Numbered from the stretch's first letter, positions 6,476 to 13,672 are shown. The stretch is DNA of 26,943 nucleotides from JACDAS01 sp046262415 (GCA_046262415.1 JBHEMU010000046.1:1-26943), one strand, 5' to 3'. The notes: generated by a model not told the origin, from the sequence alone. Made by a program: numbers and translations.

Positions 6476-7243
6476 CTGGAGCTGTCGCGCGAGGGCGGGG
6501 TCGCCGTCCTCACCGTCGACCGGCCGGAGGCGCTGAACGCGCTCGACCCCGCGACGCTCGAGGAGCTCCACGCTCGCCTGCGCGAGCTGGCCCACGACGA
6601 CGAGGCCCGCGTCGTCGTCCTGACCGGGGCGGGCGAGCGCGCGTTCGTCGCCGGCGCCGACATCAGGCACATGCGCGGCCTCAGCCCGCTCGAGGCCCAT
6701 GCGTGGAGCGGTCTCGGGCACGCGTGCGCGCTGCTGCTCGAGACCATGCGCAAGCCGACGATCGCCGCGGTGAACGGCTTCGCGCTCGGCGGCGGGTGCG
6801 AGCTGGCGCTCGCGTGCGACCTCCGCTACGCGTCACGCACGGCGAGGCTCGGGCAGCCCGAGATCGACCTGGGGCTCATCCCGGGCTGGGGCGGGACGCA
6901 GCGGCTCGCGCGAGCGTGCGGCGCCGGCTTCGCCAAGGATCTGATCCTGACCGGGCGGACGATCGGCGCCGAGGAGGCGCTCGAGCGCGGGCTGGTCAGC
7001 GCGGTGTTCGATCCGGGCGAGCTGGTCGAGCGGACGCTCGCGACCGCCCGGGCGCTCGCGTCGAAGAGCCCGGTCGCGCTCGCCTACGCCAAGGAGGCGG
7101 TGAACCTGGCGCTGCAGGGCGACCTCGACGCGGGCCTGACCCAGGAGGCCTCCTTCTTCGCGCTGCTCTTCTCGACGGACGACGCCAGGGAGGGCCTCGC
7201 CGCCTTCGCCGAGAAGCGCGAGCCGCGCTTCAGCGGGCGCTAG
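6476..7243 (+). CDS. Enoyl-CoA hydratase/isomerase family protein, non-canonical start
   Basis: About 255 residues of the crotonase fold, hydrating enoyl-CoA esters in fatty or branched-chain acid oxidation. Conserved parts are VDRPEALNALD (14-24), the oxyanion-hole AGADI (about 59-63), ALGGGCELALACDLR with Glu109, and GQPEIDLGLIPGWGGTQRL with Glu129. Both catalytic glutamates of true hydratases are present. The frame is closed by TGA at 6455-6457, and no ATG, GTG or TTG occurs until ATG 6671. That ATG would delete the first strand and the oxyanion hole. The likely start is CTG 6476 (MELSREGG); ATA 6470 or CTG 6482 are alternatives. It is coupled to the B12-binding gene (TAG at 6471-6473). 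Its stop shares a CTAG with the convergent peptidase gene. Confidence 0.87.
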   Translation: MELSREGGVAVLTVDRPEALNALDPATLEELHARLRELAHDDEARVVVLTGAGERAFVAGADIRHMRGLSPLEAHAWSGLGHACALLLETMRKPTIAAVNGFALGGGCELALACDLRYASRTARLGQPEIDLGLIPGWGGTQRLARACGAGFAKDLILTGRTIGAEEALERGLVSAVFDPGELVERTLATARALASKSPVALAYAKEAVNLALQGDLDAGLTQEASFFALLFSTDDAREGLAAFAEKREPRFSGR

Positions 7244-8145
7244 GAGAGCAGGATCCGCGACGCGGAGAGGATTCCGTCGCGGGCGAGCTGCACGTCGAGC
7301 GAGCTCGCGAGGGGCAGCGTCAGCACCGAGACCGGCTGACCCCGCCTGGCCGCGGTCAGCTGGGCGGTCGTGCCGGCGATTCCGTTCGGGAGCATCCTCT
7401 GGACGAGCGCGTCCGGCGGTACCGTCAGCACGATCGAGCGGCCGAGCCTGGTCAGCACCGGCCCGGCCGGCAGGACGCGCAGGGTGTCGACCCGGACCTT
7501 GACGAGGCCGGGTGCCGTCGAGACGAAGGTGCCGCTCATCGCGAGTGTCACCGTCGCGCCGGGCGGAGCGACGAACAGCATCCGCGGGGCCTTCAGGAGG
7601 TACTGGTATGGGTTGACGGCTCCGCCGTCTCCTGGATGGACCTCGAAGTGCAGGTGCATCGTGCCCTCGGCGTCCCCGGAGTCGCCGTTGTAGCCGATCG
7701 GCTGGCCGGCCTTCACGGACTGGCCGTCCCTGAGGCCCTTCCAGTAGGCGGTGCCCGGGACGCACTGGCCGCGGTTGTCGCCGGGCTTGCGGACGTCGTT
7801 GTTCAGGTGGATGTAGAGGTAGGTCGTGCCGCTCGCGCCGTAGAGGTAGAGCATGCAGCCGGCGCGGGCCGAGGTCGTGTGGAACCGCACCCGCCCGTCC
7901 TCGACCGCGACGAGCGGCGCGCGCCACGGCGCGAGCAGGTCGTTGCCCTGGTGGGAGTGGTCGCCGCGGGGAGCGCCCCAGTCGTTCGAGTAGGTCGCGG
8001 GCCCGACGACCGGGAAGATGAACTGCGGCACGCGCGAGACGCGGGGCTTCGCCAGGAGCGCGGAGCGCGCTGCGCCCGGCCCTGCGAGCAGGACGAGTGC
8101 GAGAAGGAGGCAAGCTCCGAGGGCTGTCGTCCGGTTGCGTCGGAT
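7240..8145 (-). CDS. Secreted M23-family metallopeptidase, non-canonical start
   Basis: About 301 residues. The N-terminus RRNRTTALGACLLLALVLLAG is a clear signal peptide with likely cleavage near AAR-SA. The peptidase part has SHQGNDLLAP (HxxxD at 65-69), YIHLNN, and MHLHFEVHPG (HxH at 164-166), the zinc ligands of LytM/M23 endopeptidases that cut cell-wall peptide bridges. The C-terminal 120 residues are a beta-rich domain of unknown role. No ATG, GTG or TTG lies in frame near the signal peptide. ATC at 8145 follows GGAG (8152-8155, 6-nt spacing) and gives an ideal n-region. CTG at 8196 is an alternative, but it lies upstream of the predicted transcription start. The ATG at 8186 is out of frame. 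Confidence 0.83.
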   Translation of the reverse strand: MRRNRTTALGACLLLALVLLAGPGAARSALLAKPRVSRVPQFIFPVVGPATYSNDWGAPRGDHSHQGNDLLAPWRAPLVAVEDGRVRFHTTSARAGCMLYLYGASGTTYLYIHLNNDVRKPGDNRGQCVPGTAYWKGLRDGQSVKAGQPIGYNGDSGDAEGTMHLHFEVHPGDGGAVNPYQYLLKAPRMLFVAPPGATVTLAMSGTFVSTAPGLVKVRVDTLRVLPAGPVLTRLGRSIVLTVPPDALVQRMLPNGIAGTTAQLTAARRGQPVSVLTLPLASSLDVQLARDGILSASRILLS

Positions 8146-8186
8146 GGAGGGCTCCGTGAAGCTCCGGTTCGAGCTCGAAGGGCCAT

Positions 8187-8192
8187 ACCCTA
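8187..8192 (-). promoter_or_regulatory. Possible -10 (TAGGGT) of M23 peptidase
   Basis: Read on the minus strand, TAGGGT predicts a start near 8180. This leaves a leader of about 35 nt that contains GGAG before the ATC at 8145. The -35 is weak (CTGGCG at 17-nt spacing). Confidence 0.35.
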
Positions 8193-8241
8193 GCAGCGGT
8201 TTCGGTGAGCGCCAGCCGGGTCGTCCCCCGGATTCCCCGGA

Positions 8242-8247
8242 TAGACT
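8242..8247 (+). promoter_or_regulatory. Predicted -10 (TAGACT) of the etf operon
   Basis: TAGACT ends 9 nt before the etfB ATG (8257). The predicted start site of about 8254 leaves a leader of about 3 nt. No Shine-Dalgarno is present. Confidence 0.5.
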
Positions 8248-8256
8248 CGCCCGCGC

Positions 8257-9036
8257 ATGAAGATCGCCGTCTGTGTCAAGCAGGTGCCGGACGCCGCCGC
8301 GCCCCGGCGCCTCGACCCGCAGACGAAGCGACTCGACCGCTCGGGGGAGGGGGTTCTCAACGCGTTCGACGTGCACGCGGTCGAGGAGGCGCTGAGGCTG
8401 AAGGAGGCCGCGGGCGGCGGCGAGGTGGTGCTCGTCGCGCTCGCCCCCCAGCGGGCCCAGGACGCGCTGCGCAAGGCGCTCGCAATGGGGGCCGACCGCG
8501 CGCTTCTGATCAGCGACGACGCCGCGGCGGGGTCGGACCTCGTCGCCACCAGCTACGCGCTCGCGAAGGCTCTGGAGCGCGAGCAGGCGGATCTCGTCCT
8601 CTTCGGCCAGCAGGCGAGCGACTCCGACGGCGCCGTGCTCTGGGCCGCGGTCGCCGACCGCCTGCGGCACCCGACGATCTCGCAGGTGGCGGAGCTGACG
8701 CTCGAGGACGGGCGCGTCCGCGGCAAGCGCCAGACGGAGTTCGGCTACGACGTGATCGAGGCTCCGCTCCCTGCGGTAGTCGCCGTCTCGGACGCGATCA
8801 ACGAGCCGCGCTACCCGTCGCTGAAGGGGATCATGGGCGCGAAGTCGAAGCCGCAGGACGTGGTCTCCCTCGCGGACCTCGGCGTCGAGCCCGAGCGCGC
8901 GGGCGAGGCGGGCTCGAGGACGGAGGTCTACGCGCTGTCCGACCCGCCGCCGCGCGGGGACTCACGCAGGATCGAGGACGACGGCACAGCCGCCGAGCAG
9001 ATCCTCGCCTACCTCGCCGAGAGGAAGCTCGTCTGA
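8257..9036 (+). CDS. etfB: Electron transfer flavoprotein beta subunit
   Basis: A 259-residue protein, MKIAVCVKQVPDAA at the start. With EtfA it forms the FAD/AMP-containing shuttle that takes electrons from acyl-CoA dehydrogenases. Family features are the N-terminal KQVPD, NAFDVHAVEEALRLKE (about 35-50), the ALAMGADRALL block, LVLFGQQASDSDGAVL and the IMGAKSKP segment that binds AMP. Length is normal. It is the first gene of etfB-etfA-ETF:QO, and its TGA overlaps the etfA start codon (CTGA). Together with the adjacent enoyl-CoA hydratase and mutase genes it points to acyl-CoA oxidation. The promoter is predicted to be near-leaderless. Confidence 0.95.
   Translation: MKIAVCVKQVPDAAAPRRLDPQTKRLDRSGEGVLNAFDVHAVEEALRLKEAAGGGEVVLVALAPQRAQDALRKALAMGADRALLISDDAAAGSDLVATSYALAKALEREQADLVLFGQQASDSDGAVLWAAVADRLRHPTISQVAELTLEDGRVRGKRQTEFGYDVIEAPLPAVVAVSDAINEPRYPSLKGIMGAKSKPQDVVSLADLGVEPERAGEAGSRTEVYALSDPPPRGDSRRIEDDGTAAEQILAYLAERKLV
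9019..9027 (+). promoter_or_regulatory. Shine-Dalgarno that supports the etfA CTG start
   Basis: GAGAGGAAG lies inside the 3' end of etfB and ends 5 nt before CTG 9033. This supports initiation at CTG, where no canonical start exists nearby. Confidence 0.55.
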
Positions 9037-9995
9037 CGACGCTCGTCTTCCTCGAGCACCACGAGGGCGCGCTCCAGAAGGGCTCGCTGGGCGTGCTCTC
9101 GAAGGCGGCGACACTGGGGGACGGCGTCGCCGCGGCGATCCTCGGCTCGGGCGTCCGCGGCCTGGCCGGCGAGGCCGGGAAGCACGGCGCCGCGCGGGTC
9201 TTCGTCGCCGACGACCCCGCCCTCGAGGCGCCGCTCCCGCAGCCGCGCGTCGACGTCCTGGCGGCGCTGGTGCGAGTGCACGGCTTCGGCACGGTGCTCT
9301 TCGGCCAGTCCGTGCTGTCGGCCGACCTCGCGGCCGGGCTCTCGGCGCGGCTGGACGCCGGGTTGAACTGGGACCTCACGGACATCGCGCAGGAGGGCGG
9401 GCGCCTGGTCGGCAAGCGCCCCGCTCTCGCCGACTCGGTCCACGTCGACGTCGGCTGGCGGACCGAGCCCCGCCTCGCGATCGTCCGCTCCGGCACCTTC
9501 GAGCCGGTCCCGACCGGGGGCGAGGCCGAGGTGGTCGACGTGACGCCGGCGTTCGAGGAGTTCTCGCTGGCCGCGAGGATGGTCGAGCAGGCGCACGAGG
9601 AGTCCGAGGGACCCTCGATCGAGGACGCGGACGTGATCGTGGGCGGTGGTCGCGGGCTCGGCGGCCCGGAGAACTTCGGCCTGGTCGAGGAGCTCGCGAA
9701 GGCGCTCGGCGGCGCGGTCGGGGCCACGCGCGCGGTCGTCGACGCCGGCTGGTACCCCTACTCGACGCAGGTCGGGCAGACCGGCAAGACGGTGTCGCCG
9801 AAGCTCTACGTCGCCTGCGGCATCTCGGGCGCGATCCAGCACAAGGTCGGCATGCAGTCCTCGAACGTGATCGTCGCGATCAACAAGGACGCGAACGCGC
9901 CCATCTTCGAGTACTCCGATCTCGGCGTCGTCGGGGACCTGCACCAGATCCTGCCGAAGCTGACCGAGCTCGTCCGCGCGCGCAAGAACGCCTGA
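9033..9995 (+). CDS. etfA: Electron transfer flavoprotein alpha subunit, CTG start
   Basis: A 320-residue EtfA, partner of EtfB. Starting at CTG 9033 gives MTTLVFLEHHEGALQKGSLGVLSKAA, the expected family N-terminus. No ATG, GTG or TTG is available near it, and the next in-frame GTG would remove the first strand. CTG overlaps the etfB stop as CTGA, with GAGAGGAAG 5 nt upstream. The C-terminal FAD domain is complete: GGGRGLGGPENF, the AVVDAGWYPYSTQVGQTGK stretch, LYVACGISGAIQHKVGM and INKDANAPIF. The stop TGA overlaps the ATG of the quinone oxidoreductase gene by one base (TGATG), so the three genes are translationally coupled. Confidence 0.94.
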   Translation: MTTLVFLEHHEGALQKGSLGVLSKAATLGDGVAAAILGSGVRGLAGEAGKHGAARVFVADDPALEAPLPQPRVDVLAALVRVHGFGTVLFGQSVLSADLAAGLSARLDAGLNWDLTDIAQEGGRLVGKRPALADSVHVDVGWRTEPRLAIVRSGTFEPVPTGGEAEVVDVTPAFEEFSLAARMVEQAHEESEGPSIEDADVIVGGGRGLGGPENFGLVEELAKALGGAVGATRAVVDAGWYPYSTQVGQTGKTVSPKLYVACGISGAIQHKVGMQSSNVIVAINKDANAPIFEYSDLGVVGDLHQILPKLTELVRARKNA

Positions 9996-11692
9996 TGGCG
10001 GTGCGGCCGGCGGACCATCCTCCGCCCTTCAGGGCAGGCGACGCGATCGCCTCGCCGGTGGCGCCCGACGACGAGCGCATCGACGTCGGGATCCTCGTCG
10101 TCGGGGCGGGGCCGGCGGGGCTCGCCTGCGCGATCCGGCTCGGCCAGCTGCTCGAGGAGGCGCCCGACGTGCGCGAGCGCCTGGGGGAGGTGCCCGTGGC
10201 CGTGCTCGAGAAGGGGAAGGTCCCGGGCGCGCACCTGCTCTCCGGCGCCGTCGTCAATCCCCGTGCGCTTCGCCGGCTCTTCCGCGGACGCGCCCGGATC
10301 GAGGACATGCCCTTCTACGGGCCCGTCGAGAGCGAGGCCGTCTACCTGCTGACGCAGCGCCGCGCGCTCCGCATCCCCGCGCCGCCGACGATGCGGAACG
10401 AGGGTAACCACATCGCCTCGCTCTCGCGGCTCGGCCGCTGGCTCGCGGAGCAGGCCGAGGCGGGCGGGGCGATGATCCTGCCGGAGACCTCGGCGACGAA
10501 GCTCCTGCTCGCCGACGGCTGCGCGCGGGGCGTCCGCACCGGCGACAAGGGCCGCGGCCGCGAGGGGCAGGAGCTGGGCAACTTCGAGCCCGGGGCCGAG
10601 GTGCTCGCGCGGGTCACGGTCCTGGCGGAGGGGACGCAGGGCCACCTGACCGGGGCCGCGATCGAGCGCCTTGGCCTCCAGGGCGAGAACCCCCAGGTCT
10701 GGGCGCTCGGCGTCAAGGAGGTGTGGCGCGTAGCGCGGCCCCTCGGCGGGATCGTCCACACGATGGGCTGGCCGCTGCGCGCCGCCGCGCGCTACCGGGA
10801 GTTCGGCGGCTCCTTCGTGTACCCGATGGGCGAGGACCTGGTCACGATCGGCATGGTCGTGGGCCTCGACTACCGCGACGCCGAGCTCTCCGTCCACGAC
10901 CTGCTGCAGGAGCTGAAGACGCACAAGCTCGTGCGGCGCATCCTCGAGGGCGGCGAGCGGATCGCCTGGGGCGCCAAGACGATCCCGGAGGGCGGCTTCC
11001 TCTCGCTCCCGAGGCGCCTGCACGCACCGGGGCTGCTGATCACGGGCGACGGCGCCGGTCTCGTCAACGTGCCGGCGCTGAAGGGGATCCACTACGCGAT
11101 CGAGTCCGGGTCGCTCGCGGCCGAGGCCGCCTTCGCCGCCGTCCGGCGCGGTGAGGCCCCCGGCCGCCGAGGCGCCCTCGCGCCCTACCAGGCCTCGCTC
11201 GAGCAGAGCTTCGTCTGGCGCGACCTCCAGGAGGTGCGGAACATGCGCCAGGCGTTCGGCCGCGGCTTCTACGCCGGCGGCGCCCTCGCCTCGATGATGA
11301 CCGCGACCAAGGGCCGCTTCCCGCGGGGGCCGCTGCGCACCGAGCGCGACGCCGAACACGACCTGATCCGCACCGAACGGGCGAGGAGCTACCCGGCTCC
11401 GGACGGCAAGCTCACCTTCGACAAGCTGTCGTCCGTCTTCGCCTCCGGCAACCGCACGCGCGACGACCAGCCGAATCATCTCCGCATCCAGACCCGAGTG
11501 CCGCGCGAGCTGGGGGAGATGTGGGCCCGCCTGTGCCCGGCGCAGGTCTACGAGGTCGGCGAGGGCACGAGCGGCGACGTCGAGGTCGACGTGACGCCCT
11601 CGAACTGCGTCCAGTGCGGCGCGATCACGGCCAAGGGCGGCCGCCTGACCCCGCCCGAGGGCGGTTCCGGGCCGGAGTACACGCTGACGTAG
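9995..11692 (+). CDS. Electron transfer flavoprotein:quinone oxidoreductase, atypical Fe-S site
   Basis: A 565-residue flavoprotein that passes electrons from reduced ETF to the membrane quinone pool. The FAD-binding GxGxxG is VVGAGPAGLACAIRLG (about 35-50). LLSGAVVNPRAL, LGVKEVW, and the GDGAGLVNVPALKGIHYAI stretch are typical of ETF-QO. The C-terminal ferredoxin-like part keeps CPAQVYE (Cys514) and NCVQCGAI (Cys538, Cys541). The residue that should be the fourth cluster cysteine (CxxCxxC in the classic form) is Ile544, and the loop that follows is shortened. The end PPEGGSGPEY is normal. The domain therefore shows three of four [4Fe-4S] ligands. It is the third gene of the etf operon. Confidence 0.92.
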   Translation: MAVRPADHPPPFRAGDAIASPVAPDDERIDVGILVVGAGPAGLACAIRLGQLLEEAPDVRERLGEVPVAVLEKGKVPGAHLLSGAVVNPRALRRLFRGRARIEDMPFYGPVESEAVYLLTQRRALRIPAPPTMRNEGNHIASLSRLGRWLAEQAEAGGAMILPETSATKLLLADGCARGVRTGDKGRGREGQELGNFEPGAEVLARVTVLAEGTQGHLTGAAIERLGLQGENPQVWALGVKEVWRVARPLGGIVHTMGWPLRAAARYREFGGSFVYPMGEDLVTIGMVVGLDYRDAELSVHDLLQELKTHKLVRRILEGGERIAWGAKTIPEGGFLSLPRRLHAPGLLITGDGAGLVNVPALKGIHYAIESGSLAAEAAFAAVRRGEAPGRRGALAPYQASLEQSFVWRDLQEVRNMRQAFGRGFYAGGALASMMTATKGRFPRGPLRTERDAEHDLIRTERARSYPAPDGKLTFDKLSSVFASGNRTRDDQPNHLRIQTRVPRELGEMWARLCPAQVYEVGEGTSGDVEVDVTPSNCVQCGAITAKGGRLTPPEGGSGPEYTLT

Positions 11693-11741
11693 ATAGCTAT
11701 TTCTGCGCAGGCCGCTATACTCGGTGTATGCCTAGACATAC
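11693..11741. promoter_or_regulatory. vapBC promoter and candidate operator palindromes
   Basis: TATACT (11716-11721) ends 6 nt before the ATG at 11728, so the predicted start site is on the ATG. Two inverted repeats flank it: ATAGCTAT (11693-11700) and GTATG-N6-CATAC (11726-11741), the latter spanning the start codon. This suits autorepression by the antitoxin, as known for VapBC loci. Confidence 0.5.
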
Positions 11742-11976
11742 CCGTGCGATACAGACACGGCTCCATCGCACCACGATCGACATCGACCTGGAGGCGTTCG
11801 GCGAGGCGCGCGACGCACTCGGGACGACCGGGTACAAGGACACCGTCAACGCTGCGCTCCGGGAGGTCGTGGGTCGGAAAGCTCTGCTCGAATTCGCGGA
11901 GGAGATCCGCACGGGCACGATTCCCGGACCGACTCCCGAGGAGCTGGCGGAGATCCGCAGGCCGCGTGTCTCCTGA
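11728..11976 (+). CDS. vapB: VapB-type antitoxin
   Basis: An 82-residue protein. The segment TTIDIDLEAFGEARDALGTTGYKDTVNAALREV (about 13-45) is the ribbon-helix-helix pattern of the VapB group that has a 'TVNAALREVV' helix. The C-terminal tail (TIPGPTPEELAEIRRPRVS) would bind and block the toxin. It starts at ATG 11728 directly after a TATACT box, so it is predicted to be leaderless. The toxin GTG follows 3 nt after its stop. The pair sits between the etf operon and a housekeeping block and has its own promoter, which fits a small mobile cassette; no target-site repeats are seen. The antitoxin is expected to repress its own promoter. Confidence 0.85.
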   Translation: MPRHTRAIQTRLHRTTIDIDLEAFGEARDALGTTGYKDTVNAALREVVGRKALLEFAEEIRTGTIPGPTPEELAEIRRPRVS

Positions 11977-11979
11977 CGC

Positions 11980-12429
11980 GTGACGGCGTACCTCGCCGAC
12001 ACCTCGATCTGGGCGTGGGCCCGGCGTGAGCCGGTCCTGGCGGAGAAGCTCGCGCGCCGCCTCGGTGGCGGCAGTGTCGCCACCTGCGTGCCGGTGGCGC
12101 TCGAGTTGCTGCACAGCACCCGTGACGTCGCCGAGTACGAGCGGCTCCTGGCGCGTCTGCGCCGCCTCGAATGGGTGCCGCCGGCCGTCGAGGCCGCTCG
12201 CGAAGCGCTCGGGTTGCAACGCTCACTCGCCGCGACGACGCACGGAGCACACCGGATGCCCGCGGTCGACTACCTCGTGGCCGGGATTGCCGGGGCAGCG
12301 GTCCAGGACGTCGTCGTCTGGCACGCGGACCGGGACCTGAGGCGCCTCTGCGAGCACGCCGGCATCCCCCACGAGGTGGAAGAGGTCGGGAACGACGGCA
12401 CCGGGGGGTCCGGGCAGCCGGGCCGGTGA
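11980..12429 (+). CDS. vapC: VapC-type toxin, PIN-domain ribonuclease
   Basis: A 149-residue PIN-domain endoribonuclease, starting at GTG 3 nt after the antitoxin stop. The four acidic active-site positions are visible: Asp7 (YLADTSIWAW), Glu42 (PVALELLHS), Asp97 (AVDYLVAGIA) and Asp117/Asp119 (WHADRDLRRL). VapC toxins cut specific RNAs (tRNAs or rRNA) when the antitoxin is degraded. The last 15 or so residues are Gly-rich and probably disordered. All acidic residues are intact, so the toxin should be active. Confidence 0.88.
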   Translation: MTAYLADTSIWAWARREPVLAEKLARRLGGGSVATCVPVALELLHSTRDVAEYERLLARLRRLEWVPPAVEAAREALGLQRSLAATTHGAHRMPAVDYLVAGIAGAAVQDVVVWHADRDLRRLCEHAGIPHEVEEVGNDGTGGSGQPGR

Positions 12430-12473
12430 ACGAGGGGTGAGCAAGGCGCGGGGACCTTTGCCGCCCCGCGGCG

Positions 12474-12479
12474 TACGAT
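12474..12479 (+). promoter_or_regulatory. Predicted -10 (TACGAT) of threonine ammonia-lyase-like gene
   Basis: TACGAT ends 8 nt before GTG 12488, predicting a start site of about 12486. It therefore supports GTG 12488 over the upstream in-frame GTG at 12437. Confidence 0.5.
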
Positions 12480-12487
12480 CGGCTCGA

Positions 12488-13447
12488 GTGTGTCCCCCCG
12501 GCCCAGTCACGGGCGAGCACGTCCGCGCCGCGCGGGAGACGATCGGCGCCCGCCTCCACCGGACCCCGACCTTCAGCTCCGCGGCGCTCTCCCGGAGGAC
12601 GGGCGCGAACGTCTTCCTGAAGGCCGAGCTGTTCCAGCGCACGGGCTCGTTCAAGCCCCGGGGGGTGCTGAACCGGCTGGCCTCGCTCACCGCGGGCGAG
12701 CGCGACCGGGGCGTGATCGGGATCTCGGCCGGAAACCACGCCCAGGCGCTCGCCTACTGCTCCGCGCTCGAGGGAATCGACTGCCTCGTCGTCATGTGGG
12801 CGTCGGCGAGCACGCAGAAGATCGCGGCGGCGCGCGAGTACGGCGCGGCCGTCGACCTCGAGGCCGACGGGCCGTCCGGCGCCTTCGACCGGCTCGCCGA
12901 GCTGATGCGCGAGACGGGGCGGACGCTCGTGCACCCCTTCGACGACCCGCTCGTGATCGCGGGCCAGGGGACGGTCGCCCTCGAGATCGCGGAGGACGTC
13001 CCCGGCGTCGAGGCGATCCTCGTCCCGGTCGGCGGGGGCGGTCTCGTCGCGGGGATCGCCGCCGCCGGCGTGGCCCGGCGGGTGGTGGCCGTGGAACCGG
13101 AGCTGTCCCCCGCCCTGCACGAGGGACTGGCGGCCGGGCGGTCCATCCCGGTGGCCTTCGAGTCGATCGCGGACGGGCTCAACGCCCCTTTCGCAGGCGA
13201 GACGGCGCTCGCGGTCTGCCAGGCCGCCGGGGTGGAGCCGGTCCTCGTCGCCGACGGCGAGATCGAGGCGGCCTTCCGCTTCCTCTACGGCCGCGCGAAG
13301 CTCGCGTGCGAGACCGCAGGAGCGGCTGCGACCGCCGCGCTCCTCGCCGGCAAGGTGACGCTCGAGCCGGGCGCGACCGTGGTCGCTGTTGTCTCCGGGG
13401 GCAACGTGGCGCCCGAAACCGCCTCTGGTATCCTGGCTTCGAGATGA
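12488..13447 (+). CDS. Threonine ammonia-lyase / serine dehydratase-like PLP enzyme
   Basis: A 319-residue fold-type II PLP enzyme that would deaminate threonine to 2-oxobutanoate (or act on serine). Lys56 in GSFKPRG forms the Schiff base. SAGNHAQA (80-87), the glycine loop VGGGGLVAG that binds the PLP phosphate, and VSGGNV near the end are all present. There is no C-terminal ACT regulatory domain, so it is the short, catabolic-like form. A serine/threonine racemase role cannot be excluded. The frame is open upstream to GTG 12437, but that adds 17 unmatched residues, while GTG 12488 lies 8 nt after a TACGAT box. Its TGA overlaps the rpmE ATG (ATGA). 2-Oxobutanoate can feed propionyl-CoA, linking it loosely to the mutase genes. 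Confidence 0.85.
   Translation: MCPPGPVTGEHVRAARETIGARLHRTPTFSSAALSRRTGANVFLKAELFQRTGSFKPRGVLNRLASLTAGERDRGVIGISAGNHAQALAYCSALEGIDCLVVMWASASTQKIAAAREYGAAVDLEADGPSGAFDRLAELMRETGRTLVHPFDDPLVIAGQGTVALEIAEDVPGVEAILVPVGGGGLVAGIAAAGVARRVVAVEPELSPALHEGLAAGRSIPVAFESIADGLNAPFAGETALAVCQAAGVEPVLVADGEIEAAFRFLYGRAKLACETAGAAATAALLAGKVTLEPGATVVAVVSGGNVAPETASGILASR
13429..13434 (+). promoter_or_regulatory. Predicted -10 (TATCCT) of rpmE, inside the upstream gene
   Basis: TATCCT ends 9 nt before the rpmE ATG (13444), predicting a leader of about 3 nt. It lies within the last codons of the threonine ammonia-lyase-like gene. Confidence 0.45.
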
Positions 13448-13659
13448 AGGCCGACATCCATCCGGAGTACATCGCCGCGCACGTCCGCTGCTCGTGCGGG
13501 AACGAGTTCGAGACCCGCTCGACGAAGGCGGAGCTGCACGTCGAGGTCTGCTCGAACTGCCACCCGTTCTACACGGGCAAGCAGAAGCTGATGGATTCGG
13601 GCGGCCGGGTCGAGCGCTTCCAGCGCCGGCTCGAGCGCGCCGGCACGGCTCGGCGTTAG
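13444..13659 (+). CDS. rpmE: 50S ribosomal protein L31
   Basis: A 71-residue ribosomal protein. MKADIHPEYI at the start and PFYTGKQKLMDSGGRVERF in the second half are characteristic. Four cysteines (Cys16, Cys18, Cys36, Cys39; CSC and CSNC) make it the zinc-binding C+ form. The ATG overlaps the preceding stop, but the gene also has its own TATCCT box 9 nt upstream. Placement just before prfA matches actinobacterial and Bacillus gene order, although here DUF1385 and OsmC genes lie between them. Confidence 0.96.
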   Translation: MKADIHPEYIAAHVRCSCGNEFETRSTKAELHVEVCSNCHPFYTGKQKLMDSGGRVERFQRRLERAGTARR

Positions 13660-13672
13660 TAGTGCCCCACTC

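Noticed and set aside
11728..12429. Integrated mobile element around vapBC
   Set aside because: No integrase, transposase, terminal repeats or composition change is seen. The pair is simply a two-gene cassette.
12437..12487. GTG 12437 as the start of the threonine ammonia-lyase-like gene
   Set aside because: The extra 17 residues (SKARGPLPPRGVRSARV) do not resemble the family N-terminus, and a TACGAT box overlaps this segment just before GTG 12488.
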